From Burkholderiales bacterium (GTDB lineage Bacteria > Pseudomonadota > Gammaproteobacteria > Burkholderiales > SG8-41): DNA of 13,251 bases. Where the stretch lies: the NCBI GenBank assembly GCA_019746155.1, contig JAIESJ010000100.1:1-13251 (forward strand). The letters are read 5' to 3'. The position numbers and the translations under genes were made by a program. The notes below the pieces were generated by a model. The model made no database searches, was not told the origin of the DNA, and worked only from the letters and a program-made list of their open reading frames with translations. This document shows, piece by piece, positions 6,165 to 13,251 of this stretch (position 1 is its first letter; the number at the start of each line of letters is the position of its first letter).

Positions 6165-7052
6165 ATGGCGGAAATTACCGCAGGCATGGTACGGGAACTG
6201 CGCGAGAAGACCGACGCGCCGATGATGGAATGCAAGAAAGCTCTGACCGAGGCGAATGGAGACGCGGTCAGAGCCGAAGAGATTCTGCGCATCAAGCTCG
6301 GCAACAAGGCGAACAAGGCGGCCTCGCGTGTTGCGGCAGAAGGGGTTGTGGCGATCCATATCGCGGCCGACGGCAAACTCGGGGCGATGGTCGAAGTCAA
6401 CTGCGAAACCGACTTCGTTGCGAAGAATGGGGACTTCCTGGCGTTCGCTGGCGCCTTGGCTGAACTGGTCGCCACCCGGAATCCGGCTGACGTGACGGCG
6501 CTGTCTGCGTTGAGTTTGAAGGACGCGTCGGTCGAGGAAACGCGCAAGGCGCTGGTCGGCAAAATTGGCGAGAACATGACGGTACGCCGGTTTACCCGCA
6601 TGGCGGCCAAAGGCAGGCTCGCCAGCTATGTCCACGGCGGCGCCAAAATCGGGGTGCTGGTCGATGTTGCCGGCGGCGACGAGGCGCTGGCAAAAGATCT
6701 GGCGATGCATATTGCCGCGAGCAAGCCAGTTGCGCTTGCCAAGGAGGAAGTGCCTGCCGCGCTGGTCCAGAAAGAGCGCGACATCGCAGCGGCCAAGGCG
6801 GCGGAGTCGGGCAAGCCGGCCAATATCGTCGAAAAAATGGTCGAGGGCTCGGTGCAAAAGTTCCTCAGGGAAGTGACCCTGCTCGGCCAACCTTTCGTCA
6901 AGGATGACAAGCAGACCGTCGAGCAGCTGCTGAAGTCCAGAAACGCCACGGTTGCCGGCTTCGCCCTGTTCGTGGTCGGCGAGGGCATCGAAAAGAAAAA
7001 GGACGATTTCGCGGCCGAAGTGATGGCCCAAGTCGGTCAGATGAAACACTAG
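6165..7052 (+). CDS. tsf: Translation elongation factor Ts
   Basis: The 295-residue guanine nucleotide exchange factor that releases GDP from EF-Tu. The N-terminal UBA-like domain holds ITAGMVRELREKTDAPMMECKKAL; the PMMECKKAL form is the one I associate with betaproteobacteria. The core carries VEVNCETDFVAKN, with the TDFV loop (82-85) that reaches into EF-Tu. The start is set at the ATG at 6165, seven bases after GGAG (6155-6158 core, 6-base gap); a GTG at 6153 lies in frame but overlaps that site. It follows the terminator-like hairpin and lies 30 bp before pyrH. Confidence 0.97.
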   Translation: MAEITAGMVRELREKTDAPMMECKKALTEANGDAVRAEEILRIKLGNKANKAASRVAAEGVVAIHIAADGKLGAMVEVNCETDFVAKNGDFLAFAGALAELVATRNPADVTALSALSLKDASVEETRKALVGKIGENMTVRRFTRMAAKGRLASYVHGGAKIGVLVDVAGGDEALAKDLAMHIAASKPVALAKEEVPAALVQKERDIAAAKAAESGKPANIVEKMVEGSVQKFLREVTLLGQPFVKDDKQTVEQLLKSRNATVAGFALFVVGEGIEKKKDDFAAEVMAQVGQMKH

Positions 7053-7082
7053 AACAACGCACAGGCCCTCGGCTCACATAAC

Positions 7083-7802
7083 ATGAACCCAACTCCCGCG
7101 TACCGGCGGATACTGCTCAAACTCAGCGGCGAAGCGCTGATGGGTGACGGAAGTTATGGAATTGACCGCGCAACGATCGAGCGTATCGTCGATGAAATCG
7201 CGGAAGTCGTCAATCTCGGTGTCGAGGTCGCGGTGGTGATCGGGGGCGGCAATATCTTCCGCGGCATTACGCCAGCAGCAGCGCATATGGATCGTGCCAC
7301 CGCCGACTACATGGGCATGTTGGCCACCGTGATGAATGCGCTGGCGCTGCAGGACGCGATGCGCCGCGTCAATATCACGGGGCGGGTGCAGTCAGCGCTC
7401 AATATCGAGCAGGTGGTCGAGCCTTACATCCGCGGCAAGGCGATGCGTTATCTGGAAGAAGGCAAGGTGGTCATCTTCGCGGCCGGCACCGGCAATCCGT
7501 TCTTTACCACCGATACCGCCGCAGCGCTGCGCGGCATGGAAATGAACGTCAACCTCGTGCTGAAGGCAACCAAGGTCGACGGCGTTTATACCGACGATCC
7601 CAAGACCCACCCCGAGGCAATGCGCTACAAGAGCCTGACGTTCGACGAGGCGATTATCAAGAATCTGAAGGTGATGGACGCCACGGCGCTTACGCTGTGC
7701 CGCGACCAGAAGCTGCCGATCAATGTTTTCAGCATCTTCAAGCCCGCGGCGCTCAGGCGTGTCGTGATGGGAGAAGATGAGGGAACGATGGTGCATGTGT
7801 GA
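7083..7802 (+). CDS. pyrH: Uridylate kinase (UMP kinase)
   Basis: A 239-residue bacterial UMP kinase of the amino acid kinase fold, which converts UMP plus ATP to UDP in pyrimidine nucleotide synthesis. Motifs: KLSGEAL (13-19), GGGNIFRG (54-61), FAAGTGNPFFTTDTAA (about 132-147, UMP and phosphate binding) and KATKVDGVY (161-169). Length and order match the family, which is a hexamer regulated by GTP and UTP. The ATG at 7083 gives the normal N-terminus; the ribosome-binding site is weak. The gene lies between tsf and frr as in most proteobacteria. Confidence 0.97.
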   Translation: MNPTPAYRRILLKLSGEALMGDGSYGIDRATIERIVDEIAEVVNLGVEVAVVIGGGNIFRGITPAAAHMDRATADYMGMLATVMNALALQDAMRRVNITGRVQSALNIEQVVEPYIRGKAMRYLEEGKVVIFAAGTGNPFFTTDTAAALRGMEMNVNLVLKATKVDGVYTDDPKTHPEAMRYKSLTFDEAIIKNLKVMDATALTLCRDQKLPINVFSIFKPAALRRVVMGEDEGTMVHV

Positions 7803-7824
7803 ACGAGTTCTACGGAGCTAAACC

Positions 7825-8382
7825 ATGATTGCCGACGTCAAGAAGACCGCAGAGCAGAAGATGAAGAAGACACTGGAGACCCTCAGGAATGATCTGGGCA
7901 AGATCCGCACCGGCCGCGCCCACACCGGACTGCTCGATCATGTGATGGTCGATTACTACGGCACGCCGACGCCCATCCCCCAGGTCGCCAACGTGACGCT
8001 AATCGATGCGCGTAACATTGGCGTCACACCGTGGGAAAAAAAACTGACGAGCGCCATCGAGAAAGCGATACGCGATTCCGATCTCGGCCTCAATCCGGCT
8101 ACGCAGGGCGAAATGGTGCGCGTGCCGATGCCGCCGCTGACCGAAGAGCGGCGCCGTGACCTGATCAAGGTGGTGCGCACCGAGGGCGAGAATGCGCGCA
8201 TCGCGGTGCGCAACGTGCGCCGCGACGCCAACAACCATCTCAAGGACCTGCTCAAGCACAAGAAGGTGGCGGAAGACGAGGAGCGCCGCGCGCAGGACGA
8301 CGTGCAGAAGCTCACCGACCGCTACATCGCTGAAATAGACAAGATGCTGCAGCTCAAAGAAGCGGACCTGATGGCGGTGTGA
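7825..8382 (+). CDS. frr: Ribosome recycling factor
   Basis: A 185-residue RRF that, with EF-G, splits the post-termination ribosome. Key segments are KIRTGRAHTGLLDHVMVDYYGTPTPI (from about 26), QGEMVRVPMPPLTEERRRDLIK (94-115) and VRNVRRDANNHLK (128-140), which includes the conserved R132 of the hinge and triple-helix domain. Length equals the family standard. GGAG at 7814-7817 precedes the ATG at 7825 by 7 bases and supports the start. The gene is 22 bp after pyrH and only 6 bp before uppS. Confidence 0.97.
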   Translation: MIADVKKTAEQKMKKTLETLRNDLGKIRTGRAHTGLLDHVMVDYYGTPTPIPQVANVTLIDARNIGVTPWEKKLTSAIEKAIRDSDLGLNPATQGEMVRVPMPPLTEERRRDLIKVVRTEGENARIAVRNVRRDANNHLKDLLKHKKVAEDEERRAQDDVQKLTDRYIAEIDKMLQLKEADLMAV

Positions 8383-8388
8383 CGAACG

Positions 8389-9165
8389 TTGAATAAAAGC
8401 TCAACCATCGAAATCCCGGAAACGCGGCAGGTGCCGCGGCATATCGCCATCATCATGGATGGCAACGGCCGCTGGGCCAAGCAGCGCTTCCTGCCGCGCA
8501 TCGCCGGCCACAAGCGCGGTGTCGAGACGGTGCGCAGTACGGTGCGTGCCTGCGGCGATCTCGGGGTGGAATACTTGACGCTGTTTGCGTTCAGCAGCGA
8601 GAACTGGCGTCGCCCGGTCGATGAAGTGTCATTCCTGATGCAGTTGTTTATCGCTGCGCTCGAACAGGAAGTGGGCAAGCTGCACAAGAACGGCATCCGC
8701 TTCAAGGTAATCGGCGACCGGTCGCGTTTCGAGCCGAAACTGGTGCAGCTCATCGAAGATGCCGAGCGACTGACTCGGGACAACGACCGTTTGACGCTCA
8801 CCGTGGCAGCCAATTACGGCGGCCGCTGGGATATCCTGCAAGCGGCGAACCGCATGCTCAAAGACCGTCCCGAGCTTGCCGCCGGCTTTGGCGAGAGTGA
8901 TCTCGCACCGTATCTTTCGCTTGATTATGCGCCTGAGCCGGACCTGTTCATCAGGACCGGCGGCGAACAGCGTATCAGCAATTTCGTGTTATGGCAGCTT
9001 GCTTATAGCGAGCTTTATTTCACCGACTTGCTGTGGCCGGATTTCGATGACGCGGCGCTCGATCGCGCGATTGCGTCCTACCGGCAGCGCGAACGCCGCT
9101 TCGGCCGCACCAGCGAACAGCTGCCCCAGGCCGCTGAGCTTTTAACGCAGCGCAAGACGGGGTAG
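8389..9165 (+). CDS. uppS: Undecaprenyl diphosphate synthase (cis-prenyltransferase)
   Basis: Adds isopentenyl units in cis to farnesyl diphosphate to build the C55 lipid carrier for peptidoglycan and polysaccharide assembly. The 258-residue product shows IIMDGNGRWAK (catalytic D24), H41 (in GHKRG), FAFSSENWRRP (66-76), and near the C-terminus FIRTGGEQRISNF and SELYFTD, all standard for the family. The start is a TTG at 8389: the first in-frame ATG encodes the Met of the catalytic MDGNGRW motif and cannot be the start. A GTG at 8431 would leave only 8 residues before that motif, while E. coli UppS has about 23-25; TTG is preferred. It lies 6 bp after frr. Confidence 0.95.
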   Translation: MNKSSTIEIPETRQVPRHIAIIMDGNGRWAKQRFLPRIAGHKRGVETVRSTVRACGDLGVEYLTLFAFSSENWRRPVDEVSFLMQLFIAALEQEVGKLHKNGIRFKVIGDRSRFEPKLVQLIEDAERLTRDNDRLTLTVAANYGGRWDILQAANRMLKDRPELAAGFGESDLAPYLSLDYAPEPDLFIRTGGEQRISNFVLWQLAYSELYFTDLLWPDFDDAALDRAIASYRQRERRFGRTSEQLPQAAELLTQRKTG

Positions 9166-9201
9166 GCGCTGCAATACGCGCCGGTCGAGCTGCCACCCTC
9201 C

Positions 9202-10023
9202 ATGCTCACCACTCGTCTCATTACCGCGGCGATCCTGCTGCCGCTGTTCGTCGGTGCGTTACTGGGGCTTCCCAATAAATACTGGGCCGCCGTCCTGTTT
9301 CCCCTTCTGCTGGCCGGCAGCTGGGAATGGGCGAAACTTGCCGGTTATCAGCGTAACGGGCGCTGGCTGTTTTCAAGCGCGGTCCTGCTCACGGGGTTAT
9401 CGGTGCTGCTGGCGTCCTTCGAAATCGGCAGCGTGGCAGCGTTTTATCTGCCGCCGGACGGCATCGCATATGGAGTCGCCGTTCTGTTCTGGTTGCTGCC
9501 GGCACCAGCATGGCTTAAGGGCAAATGGCGCGTGACGAATCCGCTGGCACTGGGGTTGACCGGGTGGATTGTCCTGGTGCCCACCTGGCTGGCGTTGACG
9601 CGGCTGCAGGCCCAGCCGCTGCAATTGCTGGTTTTACTTGGGATTGTATGGATCGCAGACAGCGCCGCCTACTTGACCGGAAGAAGCTTGGGCAGGCGGA
9701 AGCTGGCTCCGGACATCAGCCCCGGAAAAACCTGGGAGGGCGTGGCAGGCGCAGTTATAGCCGTGGCGGTATATTATGCCGTGCTGCGCTTCGCTTTCGC
9801 ACCGGCTACCTCATGGCTGGGCGGGGCGGGCGGGATGATCTTGTTCGGGGCGATAACCATCATGAGCATCGAAGGCGATCTGTTCGAGTCCTGGATAAAA
9901 CGTCAGGCGGGGGTGAAGGACAGCGGCAGCCTGTTGCCGGGTCACGGCGGAGTGCTGGACCGGATCGACGGCCTGACCGCCAGCATGCCCCTGGCGGCGC
10001 TGGTTTTGTTCTATGCCGGATGA
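9202..10023 (+). CDS. cdsA: Phosphatidate cytidylyltransferase (CDP-diacylglycerol synthase)
   Basis: An inner-membrane enzyme that joins CTP and phosphatidic acid to give CDP-diacylglycerol, the precursor of all phospholipids. The 273-residue product is very hydrophobic, with several likely membrane segments. Near the C-terminus it carries the family signature from S230: SWIKRQAGVKDSGSLLPGHG followed by GVLDRIDG, with the metal-binding KD and DRID residues. Length is typical (E. coli 285). The ATG at 9202 is the plausible start, though the Shine-Dalgarno is poor. It is 36 bp after uppS and 18 bp before dxr. Confidence 0.95.
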   Translation: MLTTRLITAAILLPLFVGALLGLPNKYWAAVLFPLLLAGSWEWAKLAGYQRNGRWLFSSAVLLTGLSVLLASFEIGSVAAFYLPPDGIAYGVAVLFWLLPAPAWLKGKWRVTNPLALGLTGWIVLVPTWLALTRLQAQPLQLLVLLGIVWIADSAAYLTGRSLGRRKLAPDISPGKTWEGVAGAVIAVAVYYAVLRFAFAPATSWLGGAGGMILFGAITIMSIEGDLFESWIKRQAGVKDSGSLLPGHGGVLDRIDGLTASMPLAALVLFYAG

Positions 10024-10041
10024 GCGGCCCCCGCAATTCTT

Positions 10042-11277
10042 ATGCCCATGCCTGAAAAACAGAACCTGACCATACTCGGCTCGACCGGCAGCGTCGGCGT
10101 CAATACGCTCGATGTTGTGGCGCGCCACCATCAAAAATTCAGCGTGGTGGCATTGACGGCAAGACACCAGGTGGACCTGCTGTTCGAGCAGTGTCTCAAG
10201 TTCAAGCCGAAATTTGCCGTGATGCTGGAGCCGCGGGCGGCGGAAACGCTTGCTGTAAGGCTCAAGCAATCGGGGCTGGAATGTGAAGTGCTGTCCGGCG
10301 TCGAAGCGCTGGAAAAAGTCGCCAGTCTGCCGGAAGTGGACGCGGTCATGGCGGCCATTGTCGGTATCGCCGGATTGCGGCCGGCGCTGGCCGCGGCACG
10401 GTGCGGAAAAAAAATACTGCTTGCCAACAAGGAGTCGCTGGTTACGGCGGGCGCGATCTTCATGGAGGCGGTGCGAGCAAGCGGCGCGACACTGTTGCCG
10501 ATCGACAGCGAGCACAATGCGATTTTCCAGGCATTGCCGCGGGATTACGCCGGGCAACCCGAAGTGGCCGGCGTGCGGCGGATTTTATTGACTGCATCGG
10601 GTGGGCCGTTTCGCACGACGCCGCCGGGACAGCTTGTCGGCGTTACGCCGGATCAGGCGTGTGCCCATCCCAACTGGGTGATGGGGCGGAAAATCTCGGT
10701 CGATTCAGCAACCATGATGAACAAGGGCCTGGAAGTAATCGAAGCCCACTGGCTGTTTAATGCGGCTGCCTCCCAGATCGAGGTTGTCATTCATCCGGAG
10801 AGCGTGATTCATTCACTGGTCGAGTACATAGACGGCTCGGTGATTGCTCAACTCAGCAATCCCGACATGCGAACCCCGATTGCGTACGCGCTCGGCTACC
10901 CGGAGCGGATTGCGGCAGGTATCGAATTCCTGGATCTCGCGCGCGTGGGTGCGTTGCGCTTCGAGCAACCCGATGAACGGCGTTTCCCCTGTCTGAGGCT
11001 CTCCTATGATGCGTTGCGGGCAGGCGGCCGAGCGCCGACGATGCTCAATGCGGCGAACGAGGTCGCGGTTGAGAGGTTTCTTGCAGGGAAGCTCGGTTTC
11101 CTGCAGATTCCCGCGCTGATTGAGTCGGTGCTCGACGGATTCGATAATGGCCCCGTGACCGGCATTGAGGATGTGCTGGACGCCGATCGTGAGGCGCGGG
11201 TTCGTGCCGAACGCTGGTTGAAAAATCTCCGGAAGACGGATATCAAGGGAACGCAAAGACGCCTGGCGCAATCATAG
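10042..11277 (+). CDS. dxr: 1-deoxy-D-xylulose 5-phosphate reductoisomerase
   Basis: The second enzyme of the MEP isoprenoid pathway: converts DXP to 2-C-methyl-D-erythritol 4-phosphate with NADPH. The 411-residue product has the NADPH loop GSTGSVG (13-19), LLANKESLVTAG (126-137), the metal ligands D155 and E157 in PIDSEHNAIFQ, LTASGGPFR (183-191), and ISVDSATMMNKGLEVIEAHW with E231 and E234. All active-site residues that I know are present. The start could be the ATG at 10042 or the one two codons later at 10048; either gives a normal N-terminus. Its product feeds the pathway that supplies the substrate of the nearby uppS gene. Confidence 0.96.
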   Translation: MPMPEKQNLTILGSTGSVGVNTLDVVARHHQKFSVVALTARHQVDLLFEQCLKFKPKFAVMLEPRAAETLAVRLKQSGLECEVLSGVEALEKVASLPEVDAVMAAIVGIAGLRPALAAARCGKKILLANKESLVTAGAIFMEAVRASGATLLPIDSEHNAIFQALPRDYAGQPEVAGVRRILLTASGGPFRTTPPGQLVGVTPDQACAHPNWVMGRKISVDSATMMNKGLEVIEAHWLFNAAASQIEVVIHPESVIHSLVEYIDGSVIAQLSNPDMRTPIAYALGYPERIAAGIEFLDLARVGALRFEQPDERRFPCLRLSYDALRAGGRAPTMLNAANEVAVERFLAGKLGFLQIPALIESVLDGFDNGPVTGIEDVLDADREARVRAERWLKNLRKTDIKGTQRRLAQS

Positions 11278-11310
11278 ATTCAGCACCTTCGCGCAATAGG
11301 ACCATATAGT

Positions 11311-12681
11311 ATGACACTGCTTGTCACCATTTTCGCGTTTGTCGTCGCCCTCGGTTGCCTGATCGTGGTGCACGAGTTCGGACATTATCTCGTTGCGCGG
11401 TGGTGCAATGTCAAGGTGCTGCGCTTTTCGGTGGGTTTCGGCAGGCCGTTATGGAGCAAATCCTGGGGACGCGACCGTACGGAATGGGTGGTCGCAGTGT
11501 TCCCCCTCGGCGGCTACGTCAAAATGCTCGATGAGCGGGAAGGCGAGGTGCCCGCGGCCGAACTGTCCCGCGCATTCAACCGCCAGCCGGTATCCAAGCG
11601 CTTCGCGATAGTGCTGGCCGGTCCGGTTGCCAATTTTCTTCTGGCGATTGCTCTCTATTGGGTGTTGTTCATGCACGGGGTGCCCGGCATCAAGCCGGTG
11701 GTGGGGCCGGTTGCACCCAACACTGCGGCTGCAACCGCCGGTTTCGTTGCCGGCGAAACCATGGTGAAAATAGGAGACGAGCCGGTTAAAACCTGGCAGG
11801 ACGCGCGCTGGATGCTATTGCGGCATGCAGTGCAGAAAACGACGGTGGCGATCGAGGTGCGGAGCGAGAAAGGCGAGATCGCGTGGCGCAAGCTCGATCT
11901 TTCAGGCCTGACACCGGCCGACCTCGACGATGATTTCCTCAGGAGGCTCGGTCTGACGCGCTTTCAGCCGAACCTGCCGCCGCAGGTCGGGCGCGTGATG
12001 CCGGACGGTGCTGCGGCGCGTGCCGGCCTGATGACGGGCGATGAGATCGTGGGAATCGATGATTCGAGGATCGAGAATATCGATCAGGCGATCCGCATCA
12101 TCCGTGACCACCCTGAACGGGTGCTCCGGTTCGAGGTCAGGCGCGACGGGGTGGCGCTGCCGGCAATCCCGGTTATGCCAGAAGCATACACGGACAAGGA
12201 CGGCCGCAAGCTCGGCCGCATCGGTGCGGTGCTGCAGATCAAGCAGAGAGCGTTTGAAAAATACGTGGTGGAAGTGCGCTACGGACCGCTGGAGAGCGCG
12301 GGCAAGGCGCTTGCCAGGACATGGGATACGTCGGTGTTCAGCCTCAAGATGCTGGGCAAGATGATCGTCGGCGAGGTTTCGCTGAAGAACCTTAGCGGGC
12401 CGATCACGATTGCCGACTACGCCGGGCAATCCGCGCAAAGCGGCTGGATTTCATATCTTCTCTTTCTGGCGCTGATCAGCATCAGTCTTGGCGTGCTTAA
12501 TCTTCTGCCCATCCCCTTATTGGATGGCGGGCATTTGATGTATTATATGCTCGAGGTTTTCAAAGGCAGTCCGATCTCGGACAAGGCCATCGAAATCGGG
12601 CAGCATGTCGGCATGGCATTGCTGTTCAGCTTGATGGCCTTCGCGCTTTATAACGACATAACCCGCCTCATAAGCGGCTAA
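11311..12681 (+). CDS. rseP: RseP family site-2 intramembrane zinc protease
   Basis: An inner-membrane metalloprotease which in E. coli cuts anti-sigma factor RseA to release sigmaE and also clears signal peptides. The 456-residue product (E. coli 450) has the zinc motif HEFGH at 21-25 in the first membrane segment, the conserved FSVGFGRPLW after it, and two periplasmic PDZ domains (about 115-200 and 215-295). The second zinc site is NLLPIPLLDGGH with D405. Further hydrophobic segments lie at about 125-140 in PDZ-flanking position and at the C-terminus. AGGA at 11298-11301 precedes the ATG by 9 bases. It lies 33 bp after dxr and 6 bp before bamA, the usual grouping with its envelope function. 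Confidence 0.95.
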   Translation: MTLLVTIFAFVVALGCLIVVHEFGHYLVARWCNVKVLRFSVGFGRPLWSKSWGRDRTEWVVAVFPLGGYVKMLDEREGEVPAAELSRAFNRQPVSKRFAIVLAGPVANFLLAIALYWVLFMHGVPGIKPVVGPVAPNTAAATAGFVAGETMVKIGDEPVKTWQDARWMLLRHAVQKTTVAIEVRSEKGEIAWRKLDLSGLTPADLDDDFLRRLGLTRFQPNLPPQVGRVMPDGAAARAGLMTGDEIVGIDDSRIENIDQAIRIIRDHPERVLRFEVRRDGVALPAIPVMPEAYTDKDGRKLGRIGAVLQIKQRAFEKYVVEVRYGPLESAGKALARTWDTSVFSLKMLGKMIVGEVSLKNLSGPITIADYAGQSAQSGWISYLLFLALISISLGVLNLLPIPLLDGGHLMYYMLEVFKGSPISDKAIEIGQHVGMALLFSLMAFALYNDITRLISG

Positions 12682-12687
12682 TCACTC

Positions 12688-13251
12688 ATGGGCTTTTCTC
12701 GTCTTGTCTTGTTGTTGCTAGCGCTTTGCGCAGCTCCGGCGGCCGCAATCGAGCCTTTCGTCATCAAGGACATCAGAGTGGAGGGCATACAGCGCACCGA
12801 AGCAGGGACCGTATTCAGCTATCTGCCTGTGAAAGTCGGCGATACCATGACCGACGAAAAGGCGGCGCAGTCGATCCGCGCGCTGTTTGCCACTGGTTTC
12901 TTCAGGGACGTAAGCCTGGAAGCCGATAATGGCGTGCTGGTCGTGGTGGTGCAGGAGCGGCCGTCGGTGGCGCAAATAGAATTCACCGGAATCAAGGAGT
13001 TCGACAAGGAACAGCTTACCAAAGGTCTGCGCCAGATTGGCTTGGCCGAAGGCCGGATTTTTGACAAAGGGCTTCTCGATCGTGCCGAGCAGGAGCTGAA
13101 ACGCCAGTACCTGAGCCGCGGCATGTATTCGGTGACGGTCAATACCACGGTGACCCCGCTCGAACGTAACCGCGTCGCCATCAACTTCACCGTGGACGAG
13201 GGCGCGGCCGCGAAAATCAGGCAGATCAGTATTATTGGCGCCAACGTGTTC
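12688..13251 (+). CDS. bamA: Outer membrane protein assembly factor BamA, N-terminal part
   Basis: The frame opens with the ATG at 12688 and remains open to the window edge, giving 188 residues of a protein that is about 800 long in the family. Residues 1-20 form a Sec signal peptide with a likely cut after APAAA, before IEPF. Next come POTRA repeat 1 (about 22-90: FVIKDIRVEGIQRTEAGTVF..., GFFRDVSLE), POTRA 2 (about 91-168: VAQIEFTGIKEFDKEQL..., RGMYSVTV) and the beginning of POTRA 3 (from about 174, KIRQISIIGANVF). The missing part should hold the remaining POTRA domains and the beta-barrel. BamA folds and inserts outer-membrane proteins. Start is 6 bp after the rseP stop, so translational coupling is likely. 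Confidence 0.95.
   Translation, partial: MGFSRLVLLLLALCAAPAAAIEPFVIKDIRVEGIQRTEAGTVFSYLPVKVGDTMTDEKAAQSIRALFATGFFRDVSLEADNGVLVVVVQERPSVAQIEFTGIKEFDKEQLTKGLRQIGLAEGRIFDKGLLDRAEQELKRQYLSRGMYSVTVNTTVTPLERNRVAINFTVDEGAAAKIRQISIIGANVF

Noticed and set aside
6120..7049. A 309-codon open frame on the minus strand opposite tsf
   Set aside because: The His-, Asp- and Arg-rich translation mirrors tsf codons and matches no known family; tsf itself is certain.
12688..12747. BamA signal peptide read as a lipoprotein signal because of LALC at residues 11-14
   Set aside because: A lipobox needs a small residue just before the Cys; here it is Leu, and the APAAA signal peptidase I site follows.
1..13251. 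An undescribed system, mobile island, phage, CRISPR array or RNA gene
   Set aside because: Every gene is a recognised housekeeping gene in a conserved order with even composition. I saw no transposase, integrase, spaced direct repeats or tRNA-like sequence by eye; a covariance-model scan would be the decisive test for small RNAs.

Overview
This window is a run of conserved bacterial housekeeping genes. I see no mobile element, phage gene, CRISPR array, tRNA, rRNA or defence cassette. Base composition is GC-rich and even across the genes. The gene order, and sequences such as the EF-Ts N-terminus (TDAPMMECKKAL) and the S2 N-terminus, point to a betaproteobacterium; this is inferred from remembered families, not from a search.

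Layout. (1) 1-1615, plus strand: the 3' end of a hypoxanthine(-guanine) phosphoribosyltransferase gene, a 141-bp spacer bearing heptamer repeats that can pair across the spacer, an S-methyl-5'-thioinosine phosphorylase-like gene, and an overlapping peptide deformylase gene. The first two are purine salvage functions. (2) 1671-5071, minus strand: map (methionine aminopeptidase) followed by glnD (PII uridylyltransferase), convergent with the deformylase gene across a short AT-rich hairpin. (3) 5072-5358: divergent control region with a good sigma70-type promoter for rpsB and a leader that can fold into a multi-stem structure, a candidate S2 autoregulatory site. (4) 5359-13251, plus strand: rpsB-tsf-pyrH-frr-uppS-cdsA-dxr-rseP-bamA(partial), the classic proteobacterial cluster with short spacers throughout. 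A strong intrinsic-terminator-like hairpin sits between rpsB and tsf and probably attenuates tsf.

How the genes work together. The long plus-strand cluster joins translation (S2, EF-Ts, ribosome recycling factor), UMP supply (PyrH) and envelope building: Dxr makes MEP for isoprenoids, UppS makes the C55 lipid carrier, CdsA makes CDP-diacylglycerol, RseP is the intramembrane protease of envelope stress, and BamA is the outer-membrane protein insertase. The deformylase and the methionine aminopeptidase on either side act in sequence on nascent protein N-termini.

The points most worth a second look are non-coding: the pairing heptamer repeats around the phosphorylase gene's upstream region, the rpsB leader fold, and the rpsB-tsf hairpin. 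I found no convincing undescribed system.
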